A DNA stretch of 64,000 bases. Origin: Bacillus safensis. GTDB taxonomy: Bacteria > Bacillota > Bacilli > Bacillales > Bacillaceae. Below the pieces are notes generated by a model. The model was not told the DNA's origin and did not search any database. It saw only the letters and a program-made list of their open reading frames with translations. The DNA lies in NCBI GenBank assembly GCA_030159235.1, contig BSBG01000003.1, forward strand, positions 310,001 to 374,000, in the 5' to 3' direction. The translations under genes and the position numbers were made by a program. Below, in pieces: positions 1 through 8,937 of the stretch (its first letter is position 1; each line of letters begins with the position of its first letter).

Positions 1-1
1 G

Positions 2-394
2 AAGGGAAGACCTAACCAATTTCAGCATGATGACTTCCATTTAGGAAATATTATTATGAAGAATACTCAATATGCAGGTGTCATCGATTTTAACAATTTT
101 GATTGGGGAGATCCCATTCATGATTTTTATAAAATAGCTCTTTTCAGCAGGGAAACAAGTGAAGCATTTTCGGCTGGTCAAATCAATGGATATTTTAATG
201 GGAACATCCCAGATGATTTTTGGCTGCTTTACTCTGTTTATGTCGCAATGAGTATCTTTTCATCGATTATGTGGGTCATTAAATTTGATCCGGGTCAAAT
301 GCATGAGATGATTGAAAGACTAGAAAATGTGTTAAAAGATCATGATTATTTTGATCAAATGGAACCTCATTGGTATGCGCGAATCGCTAGATAA
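2..394 (+). CDS. Aminoglycoside phosphotransferase-like kinase, 3' part
   Basis: The reading frame is already open at base 2, so the 5' part lies outside the window. It begins in the catalytic loop (HDDFHLGN, the Brenner-type motif of the APH/choline kinase fold) and continues to the metal-binding segment GVIDFNNFDWGDP, where the IDF/DWGDP residues match the Mg-binding Asp of the family. The family transfers phosphate from ATP to small amines or sugars; the substrate cannot be inferred here. The next features are a broken ABC exporter and an asparagine-synthetase-like tail, so this may be the one surviving open gene of a decaying accessory cluster. An ATG at 56 exists but would cut off the catalytic loop and is not a credible start. 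Confidence 0.75.
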   Translation, partial: KGRPNQFQHDDFHLGNIIMKNTQYAGVIDFNNFDWGDPIHDFYKIALFSRETSEAFSAGQINGYFNGNIPDDFWLLYSVYVAMSIFSSIMWVIKFDPGQMHEMIERLENVLKDHDYFDQMEPHWYARIAR

Positions 395-428
395 CAGTGA
401 AATATAAAGCAGTTAAGGCGTGTTTATT

Positions 429-1421
429 TATGGACACTTTCATTCTTAAAGCCTCATACAGGTAAAGTAATTCAGTGGTTTCGTTATTACTTTAAGCGAG
501 ATCATTATATCTAAATTCATTCAATATTTTATTGAGACCATTTTGCCAGTAAAAGATTTTTCAAAAATGAATAGGTTATTGTTAGAACTGACTGGCTTGA
601 TAGTACTTGGTATTATCCTGACAGCCGCTCGAAATCTATGGCAAAGAAAATGAATTGAACAAGCCTCAAGAGATTCACAATTTGCTGCCTTCCAGCAAAT
701 CCGTCAACTTGGTTTCTCATACTACGAACAACATTCTGTTAGTGAGACACTCTCCTTTGTTAACACACTGACAAGAGCTGTACAAGAAATTTACAGACGA
801 TACTGCCCACAATTTATCAATCAGACATTATTTATCGCCATCTTGCTTTACTGTATGATACAAATTTCTATCATACTCACTCTGATTATCATTCCAAGTT
901 TTATTCTCTACTATGTCTTTGGACCATGACTTGAAAAAAAGGCCACTGTCTACGGCAGACAAAGTACGGAAGGTTTTCGCACGCTGCAAACAAAATTATA
1001 CGAAAGTCTTGCTTCGATGGAAGAGCTTAGAATTTTAACAGAACAACGGATCTTAATCTTTCAAATTGAACCTTTATATCATTTTATGAAAAAAACACCC
1101 GATATTAGAGAGCCTCAGCAACCGATGCACCTTGATCAAGTGAAAGGTGATATCGTGTTTCAGGACGTCAATTTTCATTCTCCAAATCATTCTCCATTAC
1201 TAAAAGAAATGAATCTACATATTCGGCAGGACGAAAAAGTAGCGCTTGTCGATACGAGCGGCGGAGGGAAAACATCGCTTCTTAAACTCATTGGCCGTTT
1301 TTATGATCCCTCATCCGGGATGATTACAATGAATGGTGTTGATTTGCGCCGTTTACCTACTAGTCAAATAAGAGATGCCTCGCTCTTCATGAGGCATCTC
1401 ATATCAAGAAAGGCCAATTAA
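429..1421 (+). pseudogene. Degenerate ABC exporter (membrane domain plus start of ATPase domain)
   Basis: Pieces of one ABC exporter can be read across several frames. About 440-530 encodes FLKPHTGKVIQWFRYYF; 505-650 continues in another frame with KFIQYFIETILPVKDF; 660-930 encodes QIRQLGFSYYEQHSV and membrane segments up to an in-frame TGA at 929-931. The frame open at 1017-1421 gives the end of the membrane domain and the start of the nucleotide-binding domain. The Walker A there is altered (DTSGGGKTSLL, where GxSGSGKS is usual). The frame stops soon after Walker A, so the signature motif, Walker B and the H-loop are missing. Multiple stops, frame changes and 3' truncation make a functional transporter very unlikely. 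The family exports peptides or drugs as a dimer. Confidence 0.85.
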
Positions 1422-1449
1422 CGATTGGCGGCGCTTCTTAGCTAGCTGA

Positions 1450-1665
1450 GTTAATCATGAATGTGCAAGAACCTTTCTTCTTGATCAACAAAGCTTTGCA
1501 TCACAATTATTTCAAAAAAAGTCGCTAGAACAATTTTTACGCAATCATTTGAATCAGAAGTATAAAAATGGAGCGGATCAAAAAGTCTGGATGCTCTACA
1601 GTTTAGAATTATCGCATGAACACTATATAAAAGGGGCACGTCTTCCGCTCCAAACTAGTCATTAA
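1450..1665 (+). pseudogene. C-terminal remnant, asparagine-synthetase-like
   Basis: An open frame between TGA (1447-1449) and TAA (1663-1665) has no plausible start codon or ribosome site. Its translation has the layout of the end of an asparagine synthetase-like amidotransferase: a FLLDQQSF...LF segment, then LEQFLRNHLNQ, then KVWMLYSLELSHEHYI, resembling the family ending LW.L..LELW...F. Such proteins also act as cyclases in lasso-peptide clusters. Together with the ABC exporter and kinase remnants just upstream, it could be debris of a peptide-modification cluster, which is inference. The match is a by-eye family resemblance. Confidence 0.45.
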
Positions 1666-1727
1666 AGAGACCCGGTCTATTCCCCTTTCATGCTGCATAT
1701 ATGATATGGAAGGGGAGTGATGCGATT

Positions 1728-2000
1728 TTGAGGCTGAGTGAGCTGTCAGGAAAAGAGATCGTCGATATCAAAAGAGCGGAGCGGCTTGGCGTGCTTGGAC
1801 AAACCGACCTTGAAATCAATGAGCAGGACGGTCAAATTACAGCACTCATTATACCTTCCGTGAAGTGGTTTGGCTTTCGAAAACAAGGTAATGACATCCG
1901 CGTTCCGTGGAATCACATTCAAAAAATAGGATCAGATATGATCATTCTCGATGTGCCTGAAGACCTTCAGCCGCACGGAGAAAAAGAGCACCCATCATAA
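1728..2000 (+). CDS. ymxH: YlmC/YmxH family sporulation protein
   Basis: A 90-residue PRC-barrel-like protein of the YlmC/YmxH family. I choose the TTG at 1728 because it gives the family N-terminus LRLSELSGKEIVD and lies about 10 bases after AAGGGGAG; the upstream ATG at 1701 lacks a good ribosome site. The motifs GVLGQTDLEI, VKWFGFRKQG and VPWNHIQKIG are typical. In B. subtilis the gene also sits directly before the dipicolinate synthase genes. The precise function is unknown; YlmC and YmxH are linked to sporulation by expression and context. Confidence 0.9.
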   Translation: MRLSELSGKEIVDIKRAERLGVLGQTDLEINEQDGQITALIIPSVKWFGFRKQGNDIRVPWNHIQKIGSDMIILDVPEDLQPHGEKEHPS

Positions 2001-2016
2001 ACGGGTGCTCTTTTTC
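1984..2016 (+). terminator. Terminator after ymxH
   Basis: Stem AAGAGCACCC / GGGTGCTCTT around a short AT-rich loop, followed by a T tract. The left arm overlaps the last codons of ymxH, so ymxH is separated transcriptionally from spoVFA. Confidence 0.85.
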
Positions 2017-2036
2017 TTTTCTCTCCTTGATTTGTT

Positions 2037-2065
2037 CACAGGCTGAATCCTCTTCTCATATGCTG
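2037..2065 (+). promoter_or_regulatory. Candidate sigma-K promoter of spoVFAB
   Basis: CAC at 2037-2039, 17 bases, then CATATGCTG at 2057-2065, close to the sigma-K pattern mAC-N17-CATAnnnTA (last A replaced by G). Dipicolinate synthase in B. subtilis is expressed in the mother cell under sigma-K, so the position makes sense. Assigned by eye. Confidence 0.5.
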
Positions 2066-2123
2066 AAAGGGAGATTCAGAAAATATTACAGACTTTTTTA
2101 AATAAAGAAGGTGAACGGTCAGT

Positions 2124-3026
2124 ATGTTGAGCGGTTTAACGGTTGCGGTGATCGGGGGAGATGCAAGGCAGCTTGAAATTATTCGCAAGCTGTCACAGCA
2201 GCATGCCAAAGTGTTTTTGGTCGGATTTGATCAGCTTGATCATGGATTTATCGGTGCGGAAAAGCTGAAAATGTCTGAGCTTCCATTCGAACAGGTAGAC
2301 AGTTTGATCTTACCGGTATCAGGGGCAACGGATGAAGGCGTAGTTGCTACAGTTTTCTCAAATGAGCAGGTCGTGCTGGAAGCGGAATATTTAGAAAGAA
2401 CCCCTGCCCATTGTACCTTGTATTCAGGTATTTCTAATACGTACTTAGACAATCTGGCAAAGCAGGTGAACCGGAAGCTTGTGAAGCTGTTTGAGCGAGA
2501 TGATATTGCCATATATAACTCTATTCCAACAGTTGAAGGGATTATCATGATGGCCATTCAGCAAACGGACTATACGATTCATGGATCTCATGTCGCTGTT
2601 CTCGGGCTTGGACGAACAGGACTCACTATTGCCCGCGCATTTCGGGCACTAGGTGCGGACGTAAAAGTAGGCGCGGCAGATACCGCACATTTAGCGCGGG
2701 CCTTTGAGATGGGTCTTCATCCATTTTCAATAGACCTATTAAAAGAAGAAGTAACGGACGTTGATATGATCATTAATACCATTCCAAGCCTTGTATTAGA
2801 TTCATCTGTCATCGTCAACATGACACCAAAGACACTCATTTTGGATATTGCTTCCCGCCCAGGTGGAACAGACTTTGACTTTGCACAAAAGCACGGAGTG
2901 AAGGCACTTCTTGCACCAGGTCTCCCAGGGATTGTTGCACCAAAAACAGCAGGACAAATCATTGCAAAAGTGCTTTCCGGGCTTTTATGTGAACTTGCGG
3001 AGGAAATAAGGGGGATGGAATCATGA
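2124..3026 (+). CDS. spoVFA: Dipicolinate synthase subunit A
   Basis: A 300-residue subunit of dipicolinate synthase, which makes dipicolinic acid (the spore-core chelator) from the lysine-pathway intermediate dihydrodipicolinate. An N-terminal domain starting AVIGGDARQLEIIRKL precedes a nucleotide-binding Rossmann fold (VLGLGRTGLTIARAF, about residues 159-173) and a C-terminal part with APGLPGIVAPKTAG. The ATG follows AAGGTGA. It overlaps spoVFB by 4 bases (ATGA), implying translational coupling. The following asd-dapG-dapA genes make its substrate, so synthesis and use of dihydrodipicolinate are physically linked. Confidence 0.97.
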   Translation: MLSGLTVAVIGGDARQLEIIRKLSQQHAKVFLVGFDQLDHGFIGAEKLKMSELPFEQVDSLILPVSGATDEGVVATVFSNEQVVLEAEYLERTPAHCTLYSGISNTYLDNLAKQVNRKLVKLFERDDIAIYNSIPTVEGIIMMAIQQTDYTIHGSHVAVLGLGRTGLTIARAFRALGADVKVGAADTAHLARAFEMGLHPFSIDLLKEEVTDVDMIINTIPSLVLDSSVIVNMTPKTLILDIASRPGGTDFDFAQKHGVKALLAPGLPGIVAPKTAGQIIAKVLSGLLCELAEEIRGMES

Positions 3027-3616
3027 CAACATTAAAAGGGAAAAGAATCGGCTTTGGTATAACAGGTTCCCACTGTACGTATGAAGCTGTTTTTCCGCAA
3101 ATTGAAGCACTTGTAAAAGAAGGGGCAGAGGTGCGTCCAGTGGTGTCGCACACGGTGCAGAGCACGAATACGAGATTTGGAGATGGAGCTGACTGGATTG
3201 AGCGGATTGAGAAGCTGACAGGATTTCAAGCGATTGATTCAATTGTGAAAGCAGAGCCGCTCGGGCCTAAGCTACCGCTTGATTGTATGGTCATTGCTCC
3301 TTTAACAGGGAACTCGATGGCGAAATTTGCAAATGCCATGACAGACAGTCCTGTTTTAATGGCTGCTAAAGCCACCATTCGAAATCATCGTCCGGTTGTT
3401 TTAGGTATCTCGACAAATGATGCGCTAGGCTTAAATGGTACAAATTTGATGAGGCTGATGTCGACAAAGAACATTTTCTTTATTCCATTTGGCCAAGATG
3501 ATCCATTCAAAAAACCGACCTCTATGGTAGCAAACATGGATCTGCTACCTCAAACAGTAGAAGAAGCGCTCCAGCATAGACAAATTCAGCCAATTTTAAT
3601 AGGGCCAAACGAATAA
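3023..3616 (+). CDS. spoVFB: Dipicolinate synthase subunit B
   Basis: A 197-residue flavoprotein-fold subunit, partner of SpoVFA in dipicolinate synthase. Family features include the start IGFGITGSHCTYEAV, PLTGNSMAKFANAMTDSPVLM and the end portion MDLLPQTVEEALQ. The ATG lies inside the stop of spoVFA, with GGGGGATGG just upstream. Expected in the mother cell during spore maturation. No terminator is evident before asd, so some read-through is possible. Confidence 0.97.
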   Translation: MTTLKGKRIGFGITGSHCTYEAVFPQIEALVKEGAEVRPVVSHTVQSTNTRFGDGADWIERIEKLTGFQAIDSIVKAEPLGPKLPLDCMVIAPLTGNSMAKFANAMTDSPVLMAAKATIRNHRPVVLGISTNDALGLNGTNLMRLMSTKNIFFIPFGQDDPFKKPTSMVANMDLLPQTVEEALQHRQIQPILIGPNE

Positions 3617-3755
3617 TCGTTTCACTAGAAAATCATGAAAGATTCAAAAAAGATGATTCAAGCCTTGCTTTTCTATGGTAAAATAAAATGTAAAAAGTCA
3701 TAGGATGGCCATCCGAAAGAAAAGAATCATGGATGGGTCGGAAGGAGTTTTACTG

Positions 3756-4775
3756 ATGGGAAGAGGATTGCATGTAGCTGTAGTTGGAGCGACTGGAGCT
3801 GTCGGTCAACAAATGTTAAAAACACTAGCTGACAGAGATTTTGAAATGGATACACTTACCCTACTATCCTCAAAACGTTCTGCTGGAACAAAAGTGACAT
3901 TCAGAGGTCAAGAGTACACTGTTCAGGAAGCAACACCTGAAAGCTTTGAAGGAGTCAACATTGCATTATTCAGTGCTGGAGGAAATGTTTCCAAGGCGCT
4001 AGCTCCTGAAGCAGTCAAACGAGGCGCGATTGTTGTAGACAACACAAGTGCTTTTCGTATGGACGAAAACATCCCTCTTGTCGTACCAGAGGTAAACGAA
4101 AAAGATTTGCATGACCATCAAGGGATCATTGCAAACCCTAACTGTTCAACGATTCAAATGGTAGCGGCATTAGAACCGCTTCGTCAGGCGTATGGAATGA
4201 AAAAAGTCATTGTGTCTACGTATCAAGCAGTATCAGGTGCTGGGCATGAGGCTATTGACGAACTATACAGCCAATCACAGGCCATTTTAAATAAAGAAGA
4301 TGTAACACCAGAAGTCATGCCTTATCAAATTGCTTTTAATGCGATTCCGCAAATTGATAAATTTCAAGACAATGGCTATACCTTCGAAGAAATGAAAATG
4401 ATCAACGAAACGAAAAAAATCATGCACATGCCAGAACTTGAAGTAGCGGCAACATGTGTGAGGCTTCCTATTGAAACGGGTCATTCAGAATCTGTCTACG
4501 TCGAACTAGAATCAAATGATGCGACAGTTGAAGACCTCAAATCAATTCTAAAAGATGCACCAGGAATAACGCTACAAGATGATCCATCTCAGCAAATTTA
4601 TCCAATGCCTGCAGATGCTGTTGGGAAAAACGACGTATTTGTCGGCCGCATTCGGAAAGATTTGGACCGTCCAAACGGGTTCCATATGTGGATTGTATCT
4701 GATAACCTGCTAAAAGGCGCTGCATGGAACTCCGTTCAAATCGCAGAAAGCTTAAAAGCATTAAAATTAGTTTAA
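3756..4775 (+). CDS. asd: Aspartate-semialdehyde dehydrogenase
   Basis: Reduces aspartyl phosphate to aspartate semialdehyde with NADPH, the branch point to lysine/DAP and threonine/methionine. The start MGRGLHVAVVGATGAVG sits 8 bases after GGAAGGAG, so I reject the longer frame from 3705. NADP-binding GATGAVG is near residue 11, the active-site Cys is in NPNCST (about residue 130), and HSESVY lies in the C-terminal part. The protein is 339 residues; between EVMP and YQIAFNAIPQ it seems to lack a roughly 7-residue insertion that I recall in B. subtilis Asd. A weak promoter-like TAAAAT lies around 3680. Confidence 0.97.
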   Translation: MGRGLHVAVVGATGAVGQQMLKTLADRDFEMDTLTLLSSKRSAGTKVTFRGQEYTVQEATPESFEGVNIALFSAGGNVSKALAPEAVKRGAIVVDNTSAFRMDENIPLVVPEVNEKDLHDHQGIIANPNCSTIQMVAALEPLRQAYGMKKVIVSTYQAVSGAGHEAIDELYSQSQAILNKEDVTPEVMPYQIAFNAIPQIDKFQDNGYTFEEMKMINETKKIMHMPELEVAATCVRLPIETGHSESVYVELESNDATVEDLKSILKDAPGITLQDDPSQQIYPMPADAVGKNDVFVGRIRKDLDRPNGFHMWIVSDNLLKGAAWNSVQIAESLKALKLV

Positions 4776-4797
4776 CATTCAATGGATGATGAGGACG

Positions 4798-4839
4798 AAC
4801 AGAAGAGAGTGAGGCATCTTTCGCCTGCTCTCTTCTGTT
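4798..4839 (+). other. Strong hairpin between asd and dapG, no T tract
   Basis: Perfect 12-bp arms AACAGAAGAGAG (4798-4809) and CTCTCTTCTGTT (4828-4839), with a further AGGC/GCCT pairing inside. No run of T follows, so it is not a classical terminator. It may be an RNA processing or stabilising element, or limit read-through from asd into dapG. Confidence 0.6.
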
Positions 4840-4867
4840 ACGTCAGAATGAACTTGGAGTGAAAACA

Positions 4868-6082
4868 GTGAAAATAATTGTCCAAAAATTTGGCGGTACA
4901 TCTGTCAAAGATGATCAAGGTAGAAAAAGGGCACTTGCACATATCTTATCTGCAAAAGAGAAAGGCTATAAGTCGGTTGTCGTCGTTTCCGCAATGGGAC
5001 GAAAAGGTGATCCTTATGCGACAGATACGCTGCTTGGTCTGCTTTACGGCAGTGCGCAGCATATGACAAACCGAGAAAAAGACTTGCTTGTTTCTTGCGG
5101 AGAGAATATATCAGCTGTTGTATTTTCAAGTATGCTGAATGAAAACGGTCTGAAGGCTGTAGCGATGACTGGAGCTCAGGCGGGCTTTGTGACAGATAAG
5201 GAGCATACAAGTGCGAAAATTATTGACATGAAGTGCGAACGTCTGGAGGCGGCACTGTCTGAACATGATGTTGTCGTTGTCGCCGGGTTCCAAGGAGCTG
5301 CGAAAAATGGAGACGTGACAACAATCGGACGAGGTGGCAGTGATACGTCCGCAGCTGCTTTAGGCGCTGCATTGCAGGCAGACTTTATTGATATTTTTAC
5401 AGATGTAGAAGGTGTTATGACAGCAGATCCCCGCATTGTTGAAAATGCAAAGCCGCTTCGAGTCGTGACATATACAGAAATTTGCAACCTTGCATACCAA
5501 GGGGCAAAAGTCATTCACCCGAGAGCTGTCGAAATTGCCATGCAAGCAAAAGTACCAATGAGGGTCCGTTCAACATACTCTGATGATGAGGGCACACTTG
5601 TGACATCACACTACTCAGATAAAATGAGCCATGATGTGTATGACCGCCTTATTACGGGTATTGCACATGTCAATGATGTGACGCAAATTAAAGTCCCTGC
5701 AAAAGAAGGACAGTACAGCGTACAAACAGAGGTCTTCAAAGCAATGGCAAATGCACAAATCAGTGTCGACTTCTTCAACATCACACCGAGTGAAATTGTG
5801 TATACAGTGACAGGTGCAATGACTGAAAAAGCAACGTCGATTCTAAAAGACCTTGGCTATACGCCAATTGTGACAACAAATTGTGCGAAAGTATCAGCTG
5901 TTGGTGCAGGCATTATGGGTGTACCAGGTGTCACATCTAAAATTGTATCGGCACTATCCGAGCAAAACATCCCGATTTTACAATCGGCTGACAGTCATAC
6001 GACCATTTGGGTATTAGTAAACGAAGAAAACATGAAAGCGGCTGTCAATGCCCTGCATGAAGTGTTTGAACTTTCAAGATAA
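4868..6082 (+). CDS. dapG: Aspartokinase I (DAP-sensitive type)
   Basis: Phosphorylates aspartate, the first step towards DAP and lysine. The GTG at 4868 gives MKIIVQKFGGTSV, the usual N-terminus and 404 residues; it is about 9 bases after GGAG. The GTG at 4859 is too close to that site. KFGGTS binds ATP, and the kinase core GRGGSDTSAAALGAAL is followed by two C-terminal ACT domains from about residue 260. In B. subtilis this isozyme is inhibited by meso-DAP and supplies cell wall and spore precursors. It lies 30 bases before dapA. Confidence 0.97.
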   Translation: MKIIVQKFGGTSVKDDQGRKRALAHILSAKEKGYKSVVVVSAMGRKGDPYATDTLLGLLYGSAQHMTNREKDLLVSCGENISAVVFSSMLNENGLKAVAMTGAQAGFVTDKEHTSAKIIDMKCERLEAALSEHDVVVVAGFQGAAKNGDVTTIGRGGSDTSAAALGAALQADFIDIFTDVEGVMTADPRIVENAKPLRVVTYTEICNLAYQGAKVIHPRAVEIAMQAKVPMRVRSTYSDDEGTLVTSHYSDKMSHDVYDRLITGIAHVNDVTQIKVPAKEGQYSVQTEVFKAMANAQISVDFFNITPSEIVYTVTGAMTEKATSILKDLGYTPIVTTNCAKVSAVGAGIMGVPGVTSKIVSALSEQNIPILQSADSHTTIWVLVNEENMKAAVNALHEVFELSR

Positions 6083-6112
6083 ATGTGATTGAATCATGAT
6101 GAGGTGAAAAAA

Positions 6113-6979
6113 ATGAATTTCGGAAATATCGCAACAGCTATGATTACACCTTTTGATAAAAAGGGCAACATCGATTTCCAAAAGCTATCAATTCTCATTG
6201 ATTACTTATTAAAAAACGGCAGTGACTCTTTAGTCGTTGCAGGGACAACAGGCGAATCGCCAACTTTATCGACTGAAGAAAAAGTCGCTCTTTTTCAGCA
6301 ATCGGTAAAATTAGCAAATGGTCGTTGTAAAATCATTGCAGGAACAGGCAGTAATAATACAAATGCGTCTATCAAACTAACGAAAAAAGCAGAAGCAGCG
6401 GGCGTTGATGCAGTGATGCTTGTCGTACCTTACTACAACAAGCCATCACAGGAAGGCATGTATGCACACTTTAAAGCAATTGCCGAGTCTACATCTCTTC
6501 CTGTCATGCTTTACAATGTACCTGGAAGAACGGCTGCGTCATTAGCGCCAGAAACAACGATTAAGCTTGCGCAAATACCAAACATTGTCGCAATCAAAGA
6601 AGCAAGCGGCGATCTTGATGCCATGACAAAAATCATTGCAGAGACGCCAGAAGATTTCGACGTATATTCTGGGGACGACAGCTTAACACTTCCTGCTGTA
6701 TCTGTTGGTGCAAAGGGAGTTGTCTCTGTTGCGTCTCATATCGTAGGACTGGATATGCAGCAAATGCTGAAAAGCTATGCTTCTGGCCAAACAGCCAATG
6801 CAGCATTGATCCATCAAAAGCTACTTCCGATTATGAAACAGCTTTTCTCAGCGCCAAATCCAACGCCTGTCAAAACAGCCCTTCAGCTGAAAGGACTAGA
6901 TGTCGGATCTGTTCGTCTTCCGCTTTTGCCTTTGTCAGAAGAAGAGAGACTGAATTTAAGCAGCGTTTTAAACAGCTGA
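6113..6979 (+). CDS. dapA: 4-hydroxy-tetrahydrodipicolinate synthase
   Basis: Condenses pyruvate with aspartate semialdehyde; a class I aldolase-fold enzyme of 288 residues. The ATG at 6113 follows GAGGTGA at 6101 and gives the family start MNFGNIATAMITPF. GTTGES near residue 44, the tyrosine in MLYNVPGRT (about 134) and the Schiff-base lysine in VAIKEASGD (about 162) are all present. It ends the asd-dapG-dapA operon. With spoVFAB upstream, the cluster covers aspartyl phosphate to dipicolinic acid. Confidence 0.97.
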   Translation: MNFGNIATAMITPFDKKGNIDFQKLSILIDYLLKNGSDSLVVAGTTGESPTLSTEEKVALFQQSVKLANGRCKIIAGTGSNNTNASIKLTKKAEAAGVDAVMLVVPYYNKPSQEGMYAHFKAIAESTSLPVMLYNVPGRTAASLAPETTIKLAQIPNIVAIKEASGDLDAMTKIIAETPEDFDVYSGDDSLTLPAVSVGAKGVVSVASHIVGLDMQQMLKSYASGQTANAALIHQKLLPIMKQLFSAPNPTPVKTALQLKGLDVGSVRLPLLPLSEEERLNLSSVLNS

Positions 6980-6999
6980 TCAAAACAAAAGATTTCGTA

Positions 7000-7038
7000 A
7001 GCGGTCATTCTCAGATGTCCCTGAGTATGACCGTTTTT
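7000..7038 (+). terminator. Terminator after dapA
   Basis: Imperfect stem CGGTCATTCTCAG / CTGAGTATGACCG followed by TTTTTT. Confidence 0.85.
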
Positions 7039-7073
7039 TATACATAAACACTTTCTTAAAATGTGACTTCATC

Positions 7074-7103
7074 TTGTTTTCTAAAATTAGATTCAGTTAT
7101 AAT
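7074..7103 (+). promoter_or_regulatory. Sigma-A promoter of rnjB
   Basis: TTGTTT (7074-7079), 18 bases, TATAAT (7098-7103). The -10 is perfect and the -35 is fair. Confidence 0.6.
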
Positions 7104-7150
7104 AGCATTAAGCGATGATGGACGGGCTTGAGACTAGGAGGATAAGAATT

Positions 7151-8818
7151 TTGAAAAAGAAAAATACAGAGAACGTAAGAATTATTGCACTTGGAGGCGT
7201 TGGAGAAATCGGGAAAAACTTATATGTCATTGAGATTGATTCGGACATATATGTGGTAGATGCAGGTTTAATGCATCCGGAAAACGAAATGCTAGGCATT
7301 GACGTTGTCATTCCTGATATCTCCTATTTAACAGAACGTGCTGATCGGGTGAAAGCAATTTTTCTTACCCACGGACATGATGAAGCAATCGGAGGCGTAT
7401 TCCATTGCTTGAGCAAATTGTCTGTACCAGTCTACGGAACGAAGCTGACCCTTGCGTTACTTCGAGAAAAATTAAAGCAGTATGGTTTCAATCAAAAAGC
7501 TGATTTGCGTGAGGTCCATGCGAAATCAGTCATTACTTTTGAAACAACAAAAGTATCATTCTTTAGAACGAATCATAGCATCCCTGATTCAGTCGGGATC
7601 AGCTTCAAAACCTCTCTTGGTTCAATTGTATGCACAGGTGATTTTAAATTTGATCAAACCCCAGCGCTTAACCAAACCTGTGACATCGGAGAGATTGCGA
7701 AAATAGGTAACAACGGCGTATTAGCACTGCTTTCGGACAGTGCAAATGCTGAAAAACCAGGCTATACACCTTCTGAGGCGCTCGTCCAAGACGAAATCTC
7801 AAATGCGATGTACAATGCTGAAAATCGTGTGATTGTCGCTGTATCTTCATCTAATATTAACCGCGTCCAGCAGATCATTAATGCGACGAATCAAAATGGA
7901 CGTAAGCTTGCTGTAGCAGGAAAGAATATGATGACTACTCTTCAACTGGCTATCAAGCTAGGTTATGTTACAGCTGACGAAGAATTATTTGTACCCGTTC
8001 AAGAAGTGAAGAAAATGGCAAAAAACAATGTTGTCATCCTGACAGCGGGAAGCCACGGAGAGCCTCTTGCTGCTTTAACAAAAATGGCAAAACAAAATCA
8101 CAAACAGCTTCATATTGAAAAAGATGACACTGTTGTGATTGCATCTACACCTCTTCCTGGACAAGAACTCACGTACTCAAAAACAGTGGATTTCCTCACA
8201 AGAAGCGGAGCACAAGTCATTTTTGCGCAAAAACGTGTGCATGTATCTGGACATGGCTGCCAAGAAGAGTTAAAGCTGATGCTGAACTTACTAAAACCGA
8301 AGTATTTAATTCCGGTGAATGGCGAATACCGTATGCAAAAAGCACATTCTCGTATTGCAGAAGAAGTAGGCATGAAACGCAGTGACATTTTCTTGATTGA
8401 TAAAGGGGATGTTGTTGAATTTAGAGGGCAGAACGTCAAAATCGGTGAAAAAGTTCACCAAGGCAACATTTTGATCGATGGTCTTGGTGTTGGTGATATC
8501 GGAAACATTGTGTTGCGCGACAGACGCCTATTGTCCCAGGATGGTATCTTGATTGTCGTCATTACGCTCGATAAACAAAAGAAACAATTAATATCTGGAC
8601 CTGAAATCATCACAAGAGGATTTGTATATGTAAGAGAATCCGAAGAGTTGATTGTGAAAGCAACAGAAATGGTCAAAGGGATTGTCAAAGAGCAAACGGA
8701 AAACTCAATTGTTGAATGGTCAACACTGAAACAATCCATGCGCGATGTACTAAATCAATTCCTATATGAAAAAACAAAACGTAAGCCAATGATCATTCCA
8801 ATTATTATGGAAGTGTGA
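7151..8818 (+). CDS. rnjB: Ribonuclease J2
   Basis: A 555-residue metallo-beta-lactamase/beta-CASP ribonuclease that pairs with RNase J1 in 5' exonuclease and endonuclease RNA decay. The TTG at 7151 follows AGGAGG by 8 bases and gives MKKKNTENVRIIALGG. The metal motif is THGHDE at residues 73-78, which deviates from the canonical HxHxDH as in other J2 proteins; this subunit is known to be the weaker nuclease. GSHGEPLAAL, HVSGHG and the C-terminal MIIPIIMEV are conserved. It has its own promoter and terminator. Confidence 0.96.
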   Translation: MKKKNTENVRIIALGGVGEIGKNLYVIEIDSDIYVVDAGLMHPENEMLGIDVVIPDISYLTERADRVKAIFLTHGHDEAIGGVFHCLSKLSVPVYGTKLTLALLREKLKQYGFNQKADLREVHAKSVITFETTKVSFFRTNHSIPDSVGISFKTSLGSIVCTGDFKFDQTPALNQTCDIGEIAKIGNNGVLALLSDSANAEKPGYTPSEALVQDEISNAMYNAENRVIVAVSSSNINRVQQIINATNQNGRKLAVAGKNMMTTLQLAIKLGYVTADEELFVPVQEVKKMAKNNVVILTAGSHGEPLAALTKMAKQNHKQLHIEKDDTVVIASTPLPGQELTYSKTVDFLTRSGAQVIFAQKRVHVSGHGCQEELKLMLNLLKPKYLIPVNGEYRMQKAHSRIAEEVGMKRSDIFLIDKGDVVEFRGQNVKIGEKVHQGNILIDGLGVGDIGNIVLRDRRLLSQDGILIVVITLDKQKKQLISGPEIITRGFVYVRESEELIVKATEMVKGIVKEQTENSIVEWSTLKQSMRDVLNQFLYEKTKRKPMIIPIIMEV

Positions 8819-8823
8819 TAAGT

Positions 8824-8857
8824 AAGCCCAAGGAGCATAAGCTCTTTGGGCTTTTTT
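8824..8857 (+). terminator. Terminator after rnjB
   Basis: Stem AAGCCCAAGGAGC / GCTCTTTGGGCTT with a 4-base loop, then TTTTTT. Confidence 0.9.
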
Positions 8858-8937
8858 GATGTGGCGATAGGAATGCGGATGGAATATAGCCTTCTTGTTC
8901 ATAATAGGAGAAGAGTTTGAGGAAAGGATGGAGACAA

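Noticed and set aside
1451..1639. 62-codon minus-strand frame
   Set aside because: The plus strand of the same bases gives an asparagine-synthetase-like tail; the minus frame matches nothing.
3620..4867. Search for a lysine riboswitch before asd or dapG
   Set aside because: The leaders are too short and lack L-box features; only a simple hairpin is seen.
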